Shown here: positions 30,993 through 42,754 of the stretch, piece by piece
How the letters are laid out: every line of letters begins with the position of its first letter
Position numbering within the stretch: position 1 is the first letter of the stretch
NCBI RefSeq assembly: GCF_003696365.1
Contig: NZ_RFFM01000001.1
Coordinates: 1,069,852 to 1,133,851, forward strand
Reading direction: 5' to 3'
DNA length: 64,000 nucleotides
Source of the DNA: Stutzerimonas zhaodongensis
GTDB lineage: Bacteria; Pseudomonadota; Gammaproteobacteria; Pseudomonadales; Pseudomonadaceae
The notes under the pieces: model-generated
What the model was told of the DNA's origin: nothing
What the model saw: only the letters and a program-made list of their open reading frames with translations
Database searches by the model: none
Translations under genes and position numbers: made by a program

Positions 30993-31444
30993 GGGCGCTC
31001 CGGTGCTTTCGCGGCAGAGCTCTTGCCCATTCGCATGAAGGCGCCGACCACGTGGGCGATCGGCTCATTGATGTCGCGCTGGTACGCCACACCGCGCGTG
31101 AAGATCACTGTGGGCGTGACCCGGTAGCATTCAGCAAAGCCGAACACATCGTGATTCGGCTCAGCCGAGTGCATGTAATCGATGCGCAGGTCCAACGTCG
31201 GGCAGATCTCGAGCTCGGGCAGCGCACAGGCTGTGGAGATACCGCAGGTGGTGTCCATCAACGTCGTTATCGCGCCACCATGCACCAAACCGCTTTCGCG
31301 ATCGCTGACAATCATCTCGCTATACGGGAGACGCAAGGTCAGCCCCTGGGAGTTTGCGCGCTCGACGCTCATGCCAAGCACCTGGCAGTGACGGAGAAGT
31401 GAAAGGAAGCGCTGGGTGCGTTCCAGTATCAGACTATCGCTCAT
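30989..31444 (-). CDS. PaaI-family hot-dog thioesterase, first of a pair
   Basis: 151 aa from the ATG at 31444 with GAGAA upstream (seven earlier codons are open but lack a ribosome site). The active region is ESGLVHGGAITTLMDTTCGIS, with the HGG-x-x-x-x-x-x-D pattern of the PaaI family. Substrate unknown. Translational coupling to the next gene is clear from the 4-nt overlap. Confidence 0.84.
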   Translation of the reverse strand: MSDSLILERTQRFLSLLRHCQVLGMSVERANSQGLTLRLPYSEMIVSDRESGLVHGGAITTLMDTTCGISTACALPELEICPTLDLRIDYMHSAEPNHDVFGFAECYRVTPTVIFTRGVAYQRDINEPIAHVVGAFMRMGKSSAAKAPERP

Positions 31445-31498
31445 GCGAATTCTCGGATCGAACAAGCCGGGCAGTTTAAACGGAGCGGCCTCTGCACC

Positions 31499-32224
31499 CT
31501 ACTCCTTCGGAGTTTCGACGGGCAAAGTTGGCGTAAACACCATCACTTCAAGCACATCGGAATGAAACTCTCGACGGTACAGGATCAGCACCACCAAGGT
31601 TGTAACCCCCATAAAGAAATAGGGGTGTATGAACCAGGCCAGGGTTGCCATACCGAAGTAGTAGGCACGCAAGCCGAAATTGAACTGGTTTGCGGCCATT
31701 GAAATGACACGCGCCGCCCGTTCAGCGAACGATTTGCGCTCCTGATCATTGACGTTGCGCTCCCCGGCCATTGGAGCGGAGGCAACCAGGACCGCTGCAA
31801 AGTTGTACTGTCGCATGCACCAACTGAATGTAAAGAATGCGTAGACGAAGACCACACCCAACGCGAGCAGCTTGATCTCCGAGAGTCCGCGACTGACCGG
31901 CTGTGCAAATGGCAGGTCAGCTAGCAACGAAACCGCACGATCCGAAGCACCCAGCGCGGTCAGAATGCCAGCCAGGATGATCAGTGTGCTGGACGCGAAA
32001 AAAGCCGCATTGCGCTCCAGATTCCCAATCACGTTGGCATCGGCGATACGGTTATCACGCAACAACATGCGGCGCATCCAATCCTGCCGATAAAGATGCA
32101 GAACACTTGCCAGGCACGCGGTATCCCTACCGCGCCATCCAGCATATCGGGTGTATCCAACCCAGCACAGGATGAACCAGACAACGGCAATCAGGTGCGG
32201 TAGCAGATGACTCGGGACGGACAT
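31499..32224 (-). CDS. DUF599 membrane protein
   Basis: 241 aa with about four membrane helices (residues 5-25, 72-95, 115-138 and 190-220). The family blocks RRDWMRRML (here YRQDWMRRML), NLERNAAFFASSTLIILAG and FTFSWCMRQYNFAA identify DUF599, a family of integral membrane proteins without known function. Confidence 0.85.
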   Translation of the reverse strand: MSVPSHLLPHLIAVVWFILCWVGYTRYAGWRGRDTACLASVLHLYRQDWMRRMLLRDNRIADANVIGNLERNAAFFASSTLIILAGILTALGASDRAVSLLADLPFAQPVSRGLSEIKLLALGVVFVYAFFTFSWCMRQYNFAAVLVASAPMAGERNVNDQERKSFAERAARVISMAANQFNFGLRAYYFGMATLAWFIHPYFFMGVTTLVVLILYRREFHSDVLEVMVFTPTLPVETPKE

Positions 32225-32283
32225 GAAGCACTCCTGAACACTGTCGCGTGACTATGCGAGTTGGCTTGAGCGCATCGCTCTGG

Positions 32284-33609
32284 TCAAGAGGCGCTCGAGG
32301 ATTTTTCCGCATGAGCATTGCCGAGGAGCCGATCGAGAATTACGGCGACCGCCAATGTCACAAGAACCGGGACCAACCAGCCCATACTTTCTGCAGCGAG
32401 CGGAAGCGCAGTGAACAGTGCCGGAACCCACTCAGTCAGACCGGCTGCGGAGAGACCATCCGCGATGCCAAATACCAGCGTGACGGCCATCACCGGGATG
32501 AATACGCGACTTGGCGAAACCCAGAACCGGTCAAGCAGGCTCAATGCAACAAGCATGATCGCCAAGGGATACAAGCCGACCAGCACTGGTACCGAAACGC
32601 TGATCAGCTGGGTTAGCCCCTGATTGGCGACTGCGAGGCTGAACAGCGTGAAAACCATGACCACCGTGCGATAGCTGATGGGAAGCAAACCACTGAAGAA
32701 CTCCCCACAGGCGGTCGTCAGGCCTACCGCCGTCGTAAGACATGCAAGCGTGATCACGACGGCAAGCAGCAGGCTACCGGTGGTGCCGAAAGTATGCTGC
32801 ACGTAAGTGGTCAGAATCTGTACACCGTTCTGCGCGTCTCCCGCAATTCCCTGGCTGGTGGCACCCAGGTAGAAAAGCGCCAGATAAACGAGCGAGAGCC
32901 CAGCAGCGGCAATGGCACCTGCAATCATTGAATAACGGGTCACCAGCGCCGGCTCTGAAACGCCACGATCACGGATGGCGGTGGCGATGACGATACCGAA
33001 GACCAGCGCCCCGAGCGTATCCATCGTCAGGTAGCCCTCCAGAAAGCCTTTGAGCAGAGGTCCGTTGCGATAGCTGACCGCGGTAACTCCGATCTCGCCT
33101 GCCGGGGCAAAAATCGCTGCGCCTCCCAGTACCAGCAAGGCTGCCAAAAGCACTGGCGTAATGAACTTGCCGACCCGATTAACCAGTTGTCCAGGATTCA
33201 ATACCAGGAACAAGGTCGCTGCAAAAAAGACCACGGTGTAGACGAATAGCGGAACGTCGGAATTGCCCGTGAACGGGGCTACGCCCATTTCGAACGAGAC
33301 GACTGCGGTCCTGGGTGTAGCGAATAGTGGACCTATCGCAAGGTAAACAGCTACAGCCAACGCAGTACCGGCGACACGGCCCAACGGTGCGGTCAACCGA
33401 TCCATGCCACCGCCAACACGGGCCAATGCCACTACGGTCAATAACGGCAGCCCGACACCCGTTAACAGAAATCCGGCTGCAGCGAACCAGATGGACTGCC
33501 CCGCAGCCATACCAGCACTAGGCGGAAAGATGATGTTTCCAGCGCCCAGAAAAAGCGCGAATGTCATGAATCCCAGGGCCAGCAGATCGAGGCCTTTCAA
33601 TCGTGTCAT
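32284..33609 (-). CDS. braB: Branched-chain amino acid:cation symporter (BrnQ/BraB)
   Basis: Sodium-coupled uptake of leucine, isoleucine and valine (LIVCS family); 441 aa with twelve hydrophobic segments. The N-terminal family motif LALGFMTFALFLGAGNIIFPP is immediately visible (residues 10-30). The gene precedes the suc operon, as braB does in P. aeruginosa. No operon partner is obvious: it is on the same strand as DUF599 but 59 nt upstream of it. Confidence 0.93.
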   Translation of the reverse strand: MTRLKGLDLLALGFMTFALFLGAGNIIFPPSAGMAAGQSIWFAAAGFLLTGVGLPLLTVVALARVGGGMDRLTAPLGRVAGTALAVAVYLAIGPLFATPRTAVVSFEMGVAPFTGNSDVPLFVYTVVFFAATLFLVLNPGQLVNRVGKFITPVLLAALLVLGGAAIFAPAGEIGVTAVSYRNGPLLKGFLEGYLTMDTLGALVFGIVIATAIRDRGVSEPALVTRYSMIAGAIAAAGLSLVYLALFYLGATSQGIAGDAQNGVQILTTYVQHTFGTTGSLLLAVVITLACLTTAVGLTTACGEFFSGLLPISYRTVVMVFTLFSLAVANQGLTQLISVSVPVLVGLYPLAIMLVALSLLDRFWVSPSRVFIPVMAVTLVFGIADGLSAAGLTEWVPALFTALPLAAESMGWLVPVLVTLAVAVILDRLLGNAHAEKSSSAS

Positions 33610-33811
33610 CGGTTATCACCACTACAGGAGGGTTCTGGTACGACGAACGCACCCAGGTGTGTATCTGCAAACAGCCGAAACCACAGGCATCGGCCGGATG
33701 AGAAAAGCCACGCACCTTAATGGAAATCGCGCTCTAGAGCGAGCGCGTGGCGAATGCGGGCAAAACAGACCGAAATATACAGGCTGTTCAGTTCAGGAAG
33801 CGGCCACAAAC

Positions 33812-33841
33812 AAAAATGCCAGTCAGGAACCTGACTGGCAT
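33812..33841 (-). terminator. Rho-independent terminator after sucD
   Basis: A 12-bp perfect stem (33816-33827 with 33830-33841) and AA at the loop, 19 nt beyond the sucD stop on the minus strand, followed there by a T5 run. This marks the end of the sdh-suc gene cluster. Confidence 0.9.
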
Positions 33842-33860
33842 CGGGTGTAGCAGGAGCGGA

Positions 33861-34748
33861 TCAGCCCTGCTTAGGTGCCCAGCCCGTCACTTCGGCGAGT
33901 GCTTTGCCGATATCAGCCAGGGAACGCACGGTTTTTACGCCAGCGTCCTGCAGTGCCGCAAACTTCTCATCAGCAGTACCCTTGCCACCGGAGATGATCG
34001 CTCCAGCATGGCCCATGCGCTTACCAGCCGGAGCAGTCACGCCCGCGATATAGGAGACCACCGGCTTAGTGACGTTCGCCTTGATGTACGCCGCGGCTTC
34101 TTCCTCAGCAGATCCGCCGATCTCACCAATCATGACGATCGCTTCGGTCTGGGGATCTTCCTGGAACAGCTTGAGGATATCGATGAAAGTCGAGCCTGGA
34201 ATGGGATCGCCGCCAATGCCGACACAGGTGGACTGTCCGAAACCCGCATCCGTGGTCTGCTTGACCGCTTCATAGGTCAATGTACCCGAACGGGATACGA
34301 TGCCAACCTTGCCAGGCATGTGGATGTGGCCAGGCTGAATGCCGATCTTGCACTCGCCGGGCGTGATTACACCCGGGCAGTTAGGCCCGATCAGGCGGAC
34401 GCCCATCTCATCACACTTGATCTTCACTTCCAGCATATCGAGGGTGGGAATGCCTTCGGTGATGCATACGATCAGCTTGATGCCGCCGAATACCGCCTCG
34501 AGGATGGAGTCCTTGCAGAATGGCGCTGGAACGTAGATCACAGAGGCGTCAGCACCTGTCGCTTCGACAGCTTCCTTGACCGTGTTGAATACCGGCAGGC
34601 CAAGGTGAGTGGTGCCGCCCTTACCTGGGGTGACGCCACCAACCATCTTGGTGCCGTACTCGATGGCCTGTTCGGAGTGGAATGTGCCTTGCGAGCCGGT
34701 GAAGCCCTGGCAGATGACTTTAGTGTCTTTGTTGATCAGGACGCTCAT
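33861..34748 (-). CDS. sucD: Succinyl-CoA synthetase alpha subunit
   Basis: Converts succinyl-CoA to succinate with substrate-level phosphorylation; 295 aa. The CoA-binding N-terminal part has [11 protein letters not shown], and the phosphorylated His lies in [13 protein letters not shown] near residue 247. Its ATG shares one base with the sucC stop (TAATG), which couples translation of the two subunits. Last gene of the TCA block; a strong terminator follows. Confidence 0.98.
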   Translation of the reverse strand: MSVLINKDTKVICQGFTGSQGTFHSEQAIEYGTKMVGGVTPGKGGTTHLGLPVFNTVKEAVEATGADASVIYVPAPFCKDSILEAVFGGIKLIVCITEGIPTLDMLEVKIKCDEMGVRLIGPNCPGVITPGECKIGIQPGHIHMPGKVGIVSRSGTLTYEAVKQTTDAGFGQSTCVGIGGDPIPGSTFIDILKLFQEDPQTEAIVMIGEIGGSAEEEAAAYIKANVTKPVVSYIAGVTAPAGKRMGHAGAIISGGKGTADEKFAALQDAGVKTVRSLADIGKALAEVTGWAPKQG

Positions 34749-35914
34749 TACTTGCCCTCCGCGGCTTTGACGACTTGAATGGCCGCATCGGTCAGGCTGG
34801 TCGCACCGATGATGTTCAGACCACTTTCACCCAGCATCTTCGCGCCGAGCTCGGCATTGTTACCTTCAAGGCGAACGACTACCGGGACCTTTACGCCTAC
34901 TTCCTTCACCGCGCCTATGATGCCTTCGGCAATCATGTCGCAACGGACGATGCCGCCGAAGATATTAACCAGAACGGCAGCCACGTTCTCATCCGAGAGG
35001 ATGATCTTGAACGCTTCGGTCACACGCTCTTCAGTCGCGCCACCACCTACGTCGAGGAAGTTGGCCGGCTTGCCGCCGTGCAGATTGACGATGTCCATCG
35101 TGCCCATGGCCAGGCCTGCACCATTCACCATGCAACCGATGTTGCCGTCGAGCGCAACGTAGTTGAGTTCCCACTTGGCAGCGTGCGCTTCGCGTGGATC
35201 GTCCTGAGACGGGTCCTGCATTCCGCGCAGCTTGGGCTGACGATAGATTGCGTTGCTGTCGATGTTCAACTTGGCATCCAGGCAATGAAGATTGCCGTCT
35301 TTTTTGATGACAAGCGGATTGACTTCGAGCAGGGCCAGATCGTAATCGACGAACAGCTTGGCCAAACCGACGAAGATATGGACGAACTGCTTGACCTGAT
35401 CACCCTTGAGGCCAAGTTTGAAGGCAAGCTCGCGCCCTTGGAACGGCTGAGCGCCCACCAATGGGTCGATTGTCGCTTTGAGGATTTTTTCAGGAGTGTC
35501 ATGCGCAACTTTTTCGATGTCTACGCCACCCTCGGTGGACGCCATGAACACCACTCGACGCGTCGCACGATCCACCACAGCGCCCAGGTAAAGCTCTTTC
35601 TCGATGTCCGTGCAGGCTTCAACGAGGATCCGGCTTACCGGCTGGCCGTTGGCATCGGTCTGGTAAGTCACCAGACGCTTGTCCAGCCACTGCTCAGCGA
35701 ACGCGCGGGCTTCGTCTTTGCTGCGTACCAGCTTGACGCCGCCTGCCTTGCCGCGCCCGCCAGCATGCACCTGGGCCTTGACCACCCACTCGGTGCCACC
35801 AATTCGGTCGCAGGCTTCTGCTGCTTCTTTAGGGCTATCGACGGCATAGCCTTTGGAAACCGGCAATCCGTACTCGGCAAACAGTTGCTTACCCTGATAT
35901 TCGTGAAGATTCAT
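34748..35914 (-). CDS. sucC: Succinyl-CoA synthetase beta subunit
   Basis: 388 aa, the normal length. The ATP-grasp N-terminal half starts [12 protein letters not shown] and carries [15 protein letters not shown]. The C-terminal ligase-CoA half has the segments [12 protein letters not shown] and [10 protein letters not shown]. It forms an alpha2beta2 or alpha-beta complex with SucD. A long antisense reading frame (34775-35935) on the plus strand is a codon-bias shadow. Confidence 0.98.
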   Translation of the reverse strand: MNLHEYQGKQLFAEYGLPVSKGYAVDSPKEAAEACDRIGGTEWVVKAQVHAGGRGKAGGVKLVRSKDEARAFAEQWLDKRLVTYQTDANGQPVSRILVEACTDIEKELYLGAVVDRATRRVVFMASTEGGVDIEKVAHDTPEKILKATIDPLVGAQPFQGRELAFKLGLKGDQVKQFVHIFVGLAKLFVDYDLALLEVNPLVIKKDGNLHCLDAKLNIDSNAIYRQPKLRGMQDPSQDDPREAHAAKWELNYVALDGNIGCMVNGAGLAMGTMDIVNLHGGKPANFLDVGGGATEERVTEAFKIILSDENVAAVLVNIFGGIVRCDMIAEGIIGAVKEVGVKVPVVVRLEGNNAELGAKMLGESGLNIIGATSLTDAAIQVVKAAEGK

Positions 35915-36011
35915 CTTAGCTACCGTTCGGTTTGATGTGCATCAGACGCCGCAACTGCGGCGTCACCTCAAGTCGCTGAAAACTATCGAAAATACCTTTC
36001 AGAGACCTGTC

Positions 36012-36073
36012 ATACCTTGCTAGAAGGTATTCGGCGGCTTGTCCCGGTCCGCTAAGGGCCGGGGCAAGCCGCC
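36012..36073. other. Two tandem hairpins between lpd and sucC
   Basis: In the 175-nt gap between lpd and sucC lie a 7-bp hairpin (36012-36018 with 36024-36030) and a very strong one: 36033-36050 pairs with 36056-36073 over 18 positions (two G-U) around the loop GCTAA. No U-run follows on the minus strand. This looks like an RNA processing or stability element, not a full terminator, since sucCD still need the upstream transcript unless they have their own promoter. Confidence 0.6.
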
Positions 36074-36089
36074 GCTCGCTACCGCGCTA

Positions 36090-37619
<1,530 letters not shown>

Positions 37620-38855
37620 TTAGATGTCCAGCAGCAGACGAGCCGGATCTTCCAGCAGGTTCTTGATGGTCACCAGGAAGCTCACTGCTTCCTTACCGTC
37701 GATCAGACGATGATCGTAAGACAATGCGAGGTACATCATCGGACGGATGACGACCTGCCCATTAACGGCCATTGGACGCTGCAGAATGTTGTGCATGCCG
37801 AGAATGGCGGCTTGCGGCGGGTTGACGATAGGCGTGGACATCATCGAACCGAACGTACCACCGTTAGTGATGGTGAACGTACCGCCAGTCATCTCGTCGA
37901 TGGACAGCTTGCCGTCGCGAGCTTTTTTGCCAAAGGTGGCGATACCGTTCTCGACTTCTGCGAGGCTCATCAGCTCGGCATTACGAAGTACCGGCACGAC
38001 CAGACCACGGTCACTTGAAACCGCAACGCCGATGTCCTGGTAACCGTGGTAGACGATGTCGGTACCATCGATCGATGCGTTGACCGCTGGGAACCGCTTC
38101 AGCGCTTCGACCGAGGCCTTGACGAAGAACGACATGAAGCCCAGGCGCACGCCATTGTGAGTTTTTTCGAACAGATCCTTGTACTTCGAACGAAGTGCCA
38201 TGACCTCGGTCATGTCCACCTCGTTGAAGGTAGTCAGCATGGCCATGTTCGACTGTGCTTCAACAAGGCGCTCGGCAACCTTGGCCCGCAGACGGGTCAT
38301 CGGAACGCGCTTCTCGGTGCGATCACCGGCAGCGGAAACAGGAGCCGATGCAGCGCTGGCGGCAGGCTTGGCGGCTGCAGGAGCGGACTTCTTGGCTTCG
38401 ATGGCAGCAACCAGATCTTCCTTGGTTACACGCCCGTCTTTGCCGGTACCCTTGACGCTATTTGGGTCGATGCCATTCTCTTCGGCCAGCTTGCGAGCAG
38501 CCGGAGCGAGAATAGCGTCGTCTCCGCCAGCGGTGGTAGCAGAAGCAGGCGCAGCAGCGGGCGCCGCAGACTCTGCAGGAGCAGCAGCAGCAGGAGCGGG
38601 AGCGGCAGATGCAGTAGCGCCCGCATCTAGCTTGCCAAGCAGCTCACCACTGAGAACGGTGTCGCCTTCGTTCTTGGCGATTTCGGTCAGTACACCGTCG
38701 GCCTCGGCCAGTACTTCCATCACAACTTTGTCGGTTTCGATGTCGACAATCAGTTCATCACGCTTGACCGCATCGCCTGGCTGCTTGTGCCAAGTGGCAA
38801 CGGTGCCGTCAGCAACCGATTCCGGAAATTGGGGGGCTTTGATCTCGATAGCCAT
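37620..38855 (-). CDS. sucB: Dihydrolipoyl succinyltransferase (E2)
   Basis: Core of the 2-oxoglutarate dehydrogenase complex, 411 aa. An N-terminal lipoyl domain has its lysine in [10 protein letters not shown] (Lys43). A long Ala/Pro linker (about 78-108) follows, then the E1/E3-binding domain ([13 protein letters not shown], about 112-150) and a second Ala-rich linker. The catalytic domain ends with the active His in [14 protein letters not shown] near 382. One lipoyl domain is normal for SucB. Confidence 0.98.
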   Translation of the reverse strand: MAIEIKAPQFPESVADGTVATWHKQPGDAVKRDELIVDIETDKVVMEVLAEADGVLTEIAKNEGDTVLSGELLGKLDAGATASAAPAPAAAAPAESAAPAAAPASATTAGGDDAILAPAARKLAEENGIDPNSVKGTGKDGRVTKEDLVAAIEAKKSAPAAAKPAASAASAPVSAAGDRTEKRVPMTRLRAKVAERLVEAQSNMAMLTTFNEVDMTEVMALRSKYKDLFEKTHNGVRLGFMSFFVKASVEALKRFPAVNASIDGTDIVYHGYQDIGVAVSSDRGLVVPVLRNAELMSLAEVENGIATFGKKARDGKLSIDEMTGGTFTITNGGTFGSMMSTPIVNPPQAAILGMHNILQRPMAVNGQVVIRPMMYLALSYDHRLIDGKEAVSFLVTIKNLLEDPARLLLDI

Positions 38856-38923
38856 TAGCTGGGGTCCTATTGATTCGGGTTTTACATCGAGGCCGCGGTA
38901 ATCGCGGCCTCTTGCAAGAATGA

Positions 38924-41755
38924 TTAAACGGTGAAGGCGTCGTGCAGGAGTTTTTCCTGCTGTTCAGCATGCATAGAGGCGTAACCAACCGCCGGTGCAG
39001 CAGAGGCTTCACGACCCGCGTATTGCAGGAAGAGCTCCTTCTTATGCGCAACAGCAACGCGACGCATGTGATGCTGGCTGCAGTACCAAGCGCCTTGGTT
39101 CATCGGTTCTTCCTGACACCAGACGATACTCTTGAGGTTCTGGTAAGGCGCGAGCACCTCAGCAAGATCGTCTTCCGGGAACGGATACAGCTGTTCCAGA
39201 CGCACGATTGCAATATCCTCACGACCTTCGTTACGACGCTTGTCCAGCAGATCGTAATAGACCTTGCCGCTGCACATGATCACGCGTTCGACCTTGCTCG
39301 GTTCGATCTGATCAATTTCCGGAATCACTGTCAGGAACGAGCCCTGGGTCAGCTCTTCAAGCGTGGACGTGGCCAACTTGTGACGCAGCAACGACTTCGG
39401 CGTAAGGGCTACCAGCGGCTTGCGCAATGGGCGAATCGCCTGGCGGCGCAGCATGTGGTAGACCTGAGCAGGCGTGGTCGGTACGCAGACTTGGATGTTG
39501 TGCTCTGCGCAAAGCTGCAGGTAGCGCTCCAACCGCGCTGACGAATGCTCCGGCCCCTGTCCTTCATAGCCATGGGGGAGCAACATCGTCAGACCGCACA
39601 AGCGGCCCCACTTATGCTCACCACTGGTGATGAACTGGTCGATCACCACCTGAGCGCCGTTGGCGAAGTCACCGAACTGAGCCTCCCAGACAACCAATGC
39701 ATTCGGCATGGTCGTGGCATAGCCATACTCGAACGCGAGCACGGCTTCCTCGGAAAGGAAGGAATCGTAAAGGTCGAAGCGGGGTTGGCCTTCGTACAGG
39801 TGCTGCAGCGGGATATACGTACTGCCATCTTTCTGGTTGTGCAGCGCGGCGTGACGGTGCGAGAAAGTGCCTCGGCCAACATCCTGACCACTGATGCGTA
39901 CCGGATGACCTTCAAACAGCAACGTTGCATAGGCTAGCGTTTCTGCGTAACCCCAATTGATAGCGAGTGCGCCCGCTCCCATCTTCTGGCGGTCTTCAAG
40001 AATCTTGGCGACCTGACGCTGAACGACAAAACCCTCTGGAACAACCAACATTTTGTTGGAAAGCTCTTGCAGGGCCTTGAGATCGAAGCGGGTGTCGTAG
40101 CGAGCTGTCCAGGCGTGACCCAGGTATGGACGCCAATCAACGAACAGTTCTTTGTTGGGCTCCTTAACCAAGCTCTTTACAACGTGCAGACCATTGTCCA
40201 ACGCCGTACGGTACTCGTCGACCTTGGCCTGGACACTGTCATTATCCAGCACGCTGGATTGAGTCAAGGCGTCAGCGTAAAGCTCGCGAGTCGTGCGCTG
40301 CTTCGCGATTTTCTGATACATCAACGGCTGAGTGCCGCTTGGCTCGTCCGCCTCGTTGTGACCGCGACGGCGGTAGCAGATCAGGTCAATCACGATATCG
40401 CGCTTGAACTGCATGCGGTAATCGACAGCCAGCTGGGTAACGAACAGAACGGCTTCAGGATCGTCCGCGTTCACATGGAAGATTGGCGCCTGAATCATTT
40501 TTGCAACGTCGGTTGCGTATTCAGTAGAGCGCGCATCTTCCTGCTTGTTGGTAGTGAAGCCGACCTGGTTGTTGATCACGATCCGGATAGTGCCACCTGT
40601 GCGATAGGCACGAGTCTGGGACATCTGGAAGGTTTCCATGACCACACCCTGACCCGCTACGGCCGCATCACCATGGATGGTGACCGGTAGTACCTTGTCG
40701 CCGACAGCATCGGAACGGCGATCCTGGCGAGCCCGAACCGAGCCTTCGACAACAGGGGAAACGATTTCGAGGTGAGACGGATTGAACGCCATCGCCAAGT
40801 GGATCTCACCGCCTGGAGTCATCACGTTCGACGAAAAGCCTTGGTGATACTTCACGTCACCGGAGCTGAGCCCTTCGACTTTCTTGCCTTCGAACTCGTC
40901 GAAAAGATCGCGTGGGTTCTTTCCGAAAGTGTTGACCAGCACGTTGAGACGGCCACGGTGGGCCATGCCGATAACAATTTCCTTGGTGCCGTAAGAGCCA
41001 GAGCGCTGAATGATTTCGTCCAGCAAAGGAATCAGGCTCTCGCCGCCTTCAAGTCCAAAGCGCTTGGTGCCAGGGTATTTGGTGCCCAGGTACTTCTCGA
41101 GGCCCTCTGCAGCAGTGAGGCGCTCAAGGAGGTGGCTTTTGATTTCCTGAGAAAATGCAGGGCGTCCCCGTACGCTTTCCAGCCGCTGGATAAACCAGTT
41201 TCGCTGATCCGAATCCACGATGTGCGTGAACTCTGCCCCGATGGTGCGGCAGTAGGTCTCTTGTAGCGCTTCGTGGATTTCCCGCAACGTAGCTTGGTCC
41301 TTGCCCATCGCAAGGTCGCCAGTACGGAAAACCGTATCCAGGTCTGCGTTGGTCAAGCCATAGTTGTTGATCGACAGATCAGCCGGGGCGGGACGCTGCT
41401 GCAAACCAAGAGGGTCGAGCTGAGCGGCTTGATGGCCGCGCATCCGGTAAGCCTGGATCAGACGCAGAACTTCGACCTGCTTCTTCTCGTGCTCGCTGCT
41501 GACGCTACCCGCGGAAACAGGCTGAGCACGGCGCTGGTTTTTCGCCAGCAACACAAAGTGATCACGAATGGTTGAGTGCGAAACATCGGCCGCAGAACTG
41601 CCGCTGACTGGCAACTTCTGGAAGTAGGTGCGCCACTCTTCGGGCACAGCGTTGGGATCGTGCAGGTAGAGCTCATAAAGCTCTTCCACATAGGCAGCGT
41701 TACCACCGGATAGGTGGGCACTGTCCCACATGCGCTGCATTACGCTTTCTTGCAT
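38924..41755 (-). CDS. sucA: 2-oxoglutarate dehydrogenase E1 component
   Basis: Thiamine-diphosphate-dependent decarboxylase of 2-oxoglutarate; 943 aa, full length. The N-terminal segment begins with the usual acidic pattern ([20 protein letters not shown]). The ThDP region shows [14 protein letters not shown] and, further on, [13 protein letters not shown] and [16 protein letters not shown]. The transketolase central domain and C-terminal domain end with HKKELFLQY. It is 68 nt upstream of sucB on the same strand. Confidence 0.98.
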   Translation of the reverse strand: MQESVMQRMWDSAHLSGGNAAYVEELYELYLHDPNAVPEEWRTYFQKLPVSGSSAADVSHSTIRDHFVLLAKNQRRAQPVSAGSVSSEHEKKQVEVLRLIQAYRMRGHQAAQLDPLGLQQRPAPADLSINNYGLTNADLDTVFRTGDLAMGKDQATLREIHEALQETYCRTIGAEFTHIVDSDQRNWFIQRLESVRGRPAFSQEIKSHLLERLTAAEGLEKYLGTKYPGTKRFGLEGGESLIPLLDEIIQRSGSYGTKEIVIGMAHRGRLNVLVNTFGKNPRDLFDEFEGKKVEGLSSGDVKYHQGFSSNVMTPGGEIHLAMAFNPSHLEIVSPVVEGSVRARQDRRSDAVGDKVLPVTIHGDAAVAGQGVVMETFQMSQTRAYRTGGTIRIVINNQVGFTTNKQEDARSTEYATDVAKMIQAPIFHVNADDPEAVLFVTQLAVDYRMQFKRDIVIDLICYRRRGHNEADEPSGTQPLMYQKIAKQRTTRELYADALTQSSVLDNDSVQAKVDEYRTALDNGLHVVKSLVKEPNKELFVDWRPYLGHAWTARYDTRFDLKALQELSNKMLVVPEGFVVQRQVAKILEDRQKMGAGALAINWGYAETLAYATLLFEGHPVRISGQDVGRGTFSHRHAALHNQKDGSTYIPLQHLYEGQPRFDLYDSFLSEEAVLAFEYGYATTMPNALVVWEAQFGDFANGAQVVIDQFITSGEHKWGRLCGLTMLLPHGYEGQGPEHSSARLERYLQLCAEHNIQVCVPTTPAQVYHMLRRQAIRPLRKPLVALTPKSLLRHKLATSTLEELTQGSFLTVIPEIDQIEPSKVERVIMCSGKVYYDLLDKRRNEGREDIAIVRLEQLYPFPEDDLAEVLAPYQNLKSIVWCQEEPMNQGAWYCSQHHMRRVAVAHKKELFLQYAGREASAAPAVGYASMHAEQQEKLLHDAFTV

Positions 41756-41952
41756 GTCTGGTCACCTTCGATAAGGAGACACCACCAGCGTGGAGACCGC
41801 AGCATGACTTCCCAAGTTCTGAAGCAGCGACCCAGGTAAAGCCACCACGGACCGCGCAGATAGTTTCCGAGAACCACCCCGGATGCTCCTGCTGGTCTTC
41901 AAAATTTCAGAGTGAATCCAAGCCTTGTAAGCCGAGATTCCTACTAAGACTA

Positions 41953-41977
41953 CGGCGCTGGGTCAAACCCAGCGCCG
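41953..41977. other. Strong hairpin between sdhB and sucA
   Basis: A perfect 10-bp GC-rich stem (CGGCGCTGGG at 41953-41962, its complement at 41968-41977) with loop TCAAA, in the 284-nt gap between sdhB and sucA. No U-run follows on either strand. In E. coli a repeat element sits at the same place between sdhB and sucA, so a role in mRNA stability or partial termination is plausible. The rest of the gap has nothing recognisable. Confidence 0.6.
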
Positions 41978-42039
41978 CAGGTGTTGCGGTGAAACTTTAA
42001 GGGCCGGGGTCAGGTAACGACCACCAGCCCCCATGTACA

Positions 42040-42744
42040 TCAAGTTGCGCTTTGCAGCAGCATGTTCCGCACGTGACCAATCGCCTTGGTCGGATTCAAC
42101 CCTTTCGGGCAAACACTCACGCAGTTCATGATCCCGCGGCAGCGGAATACGCTAAATGGGTCATCCAGCGCAGACAGACGGTTCTCAGTCTCAGTATCGC
42201 GGCTGTCGGCCAGGAAGCGGTAGGCCTGAAGCAACGCAGCGGGACCGAGAAACTTGTCAGGGTTCCACCAGAAGGACGGGCAGCTAGTCGAGCAGCAGGC
42301 GCAGAGAATGCACTCATACAGACCATCAAGCTTCTCGCGGTCTTCCGGGCTTTGTAGACGTTCGATAGCCGGAGCAGGCGTATCGTTCATCAGATAAGGG
42401 CGAACCTTCTCGTACTGCTTGTAGAAGATGCTCATATCCACTGCCAAGTCACGAATCACTGGAAGACCCGGCAGCGGACGCACCACCAGCTTGTTCCCAG
42501 TAACGACCGACGATAGCGGCGTAATGCAAGCCAGACCATTCTTACCGTTCAGATTCATGCCGTCGGAGCCACAAACCCCTTCACGGCAAGAGCGACGATA
42601 GGAGAAGCCTTCGTCCTGCTCCTTGATCAGAGCGAGAACGTCCAGCACCATCAGATCTTTACCGTCGGTGTTGACCTGAAAGTCCTGCATGTAGGGCTTT
42701 TCGTCTTTATCCGGGTTGTAGCGATAAACACTCACTTGCAACAT
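42040..42744 (-). CDS. sdhB: Succinate dehydrogenase iron-sulfur subunit
   Basis: Carries electrons from the FAD of SdhA to ubiquinone; 234 aa. The three clusters are accounted for: the [2Fe-2S] set in SCREGVCGSDGMN with a later Cys, the [4Fe-4S] set in CILCACCSTSCP, and the [3Fe-4S] set in CRGIMNCVSVCPKG. It is 10 nt downstream of sdhA. Confidence 0.98.
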   Translation of the reverse strand: MLQVSVYRYNPDKDEKPYMQDFQVNTDGKDLMVLDVLALIKEQDEGFSYRRSCREGVCGSDGMNLNGKNGLACITPLSSVVTGNKLVVRPLPGLPVIRDLAVDMSIFYKQYEKVRPYLMNDTPAPAIERLQSPEDREKLDGLYECILCACCSTSCPSFWWNPDKFLGPAALLQAYRFLADSRDTETENRLSALDDPFSVFRCRGIMNCVSVCPKGLNPTKAIGHVRNMLLQSAT

Positions 42745-42754
42745 ATCGACGACC

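Noticed and set aside
34775..35935. 386-codon plus-strand open frame opposite sucC
   Set aside because: It lies wholly over the well-identified sucC gene, has no family features and reflects codon bias of the sense strand.
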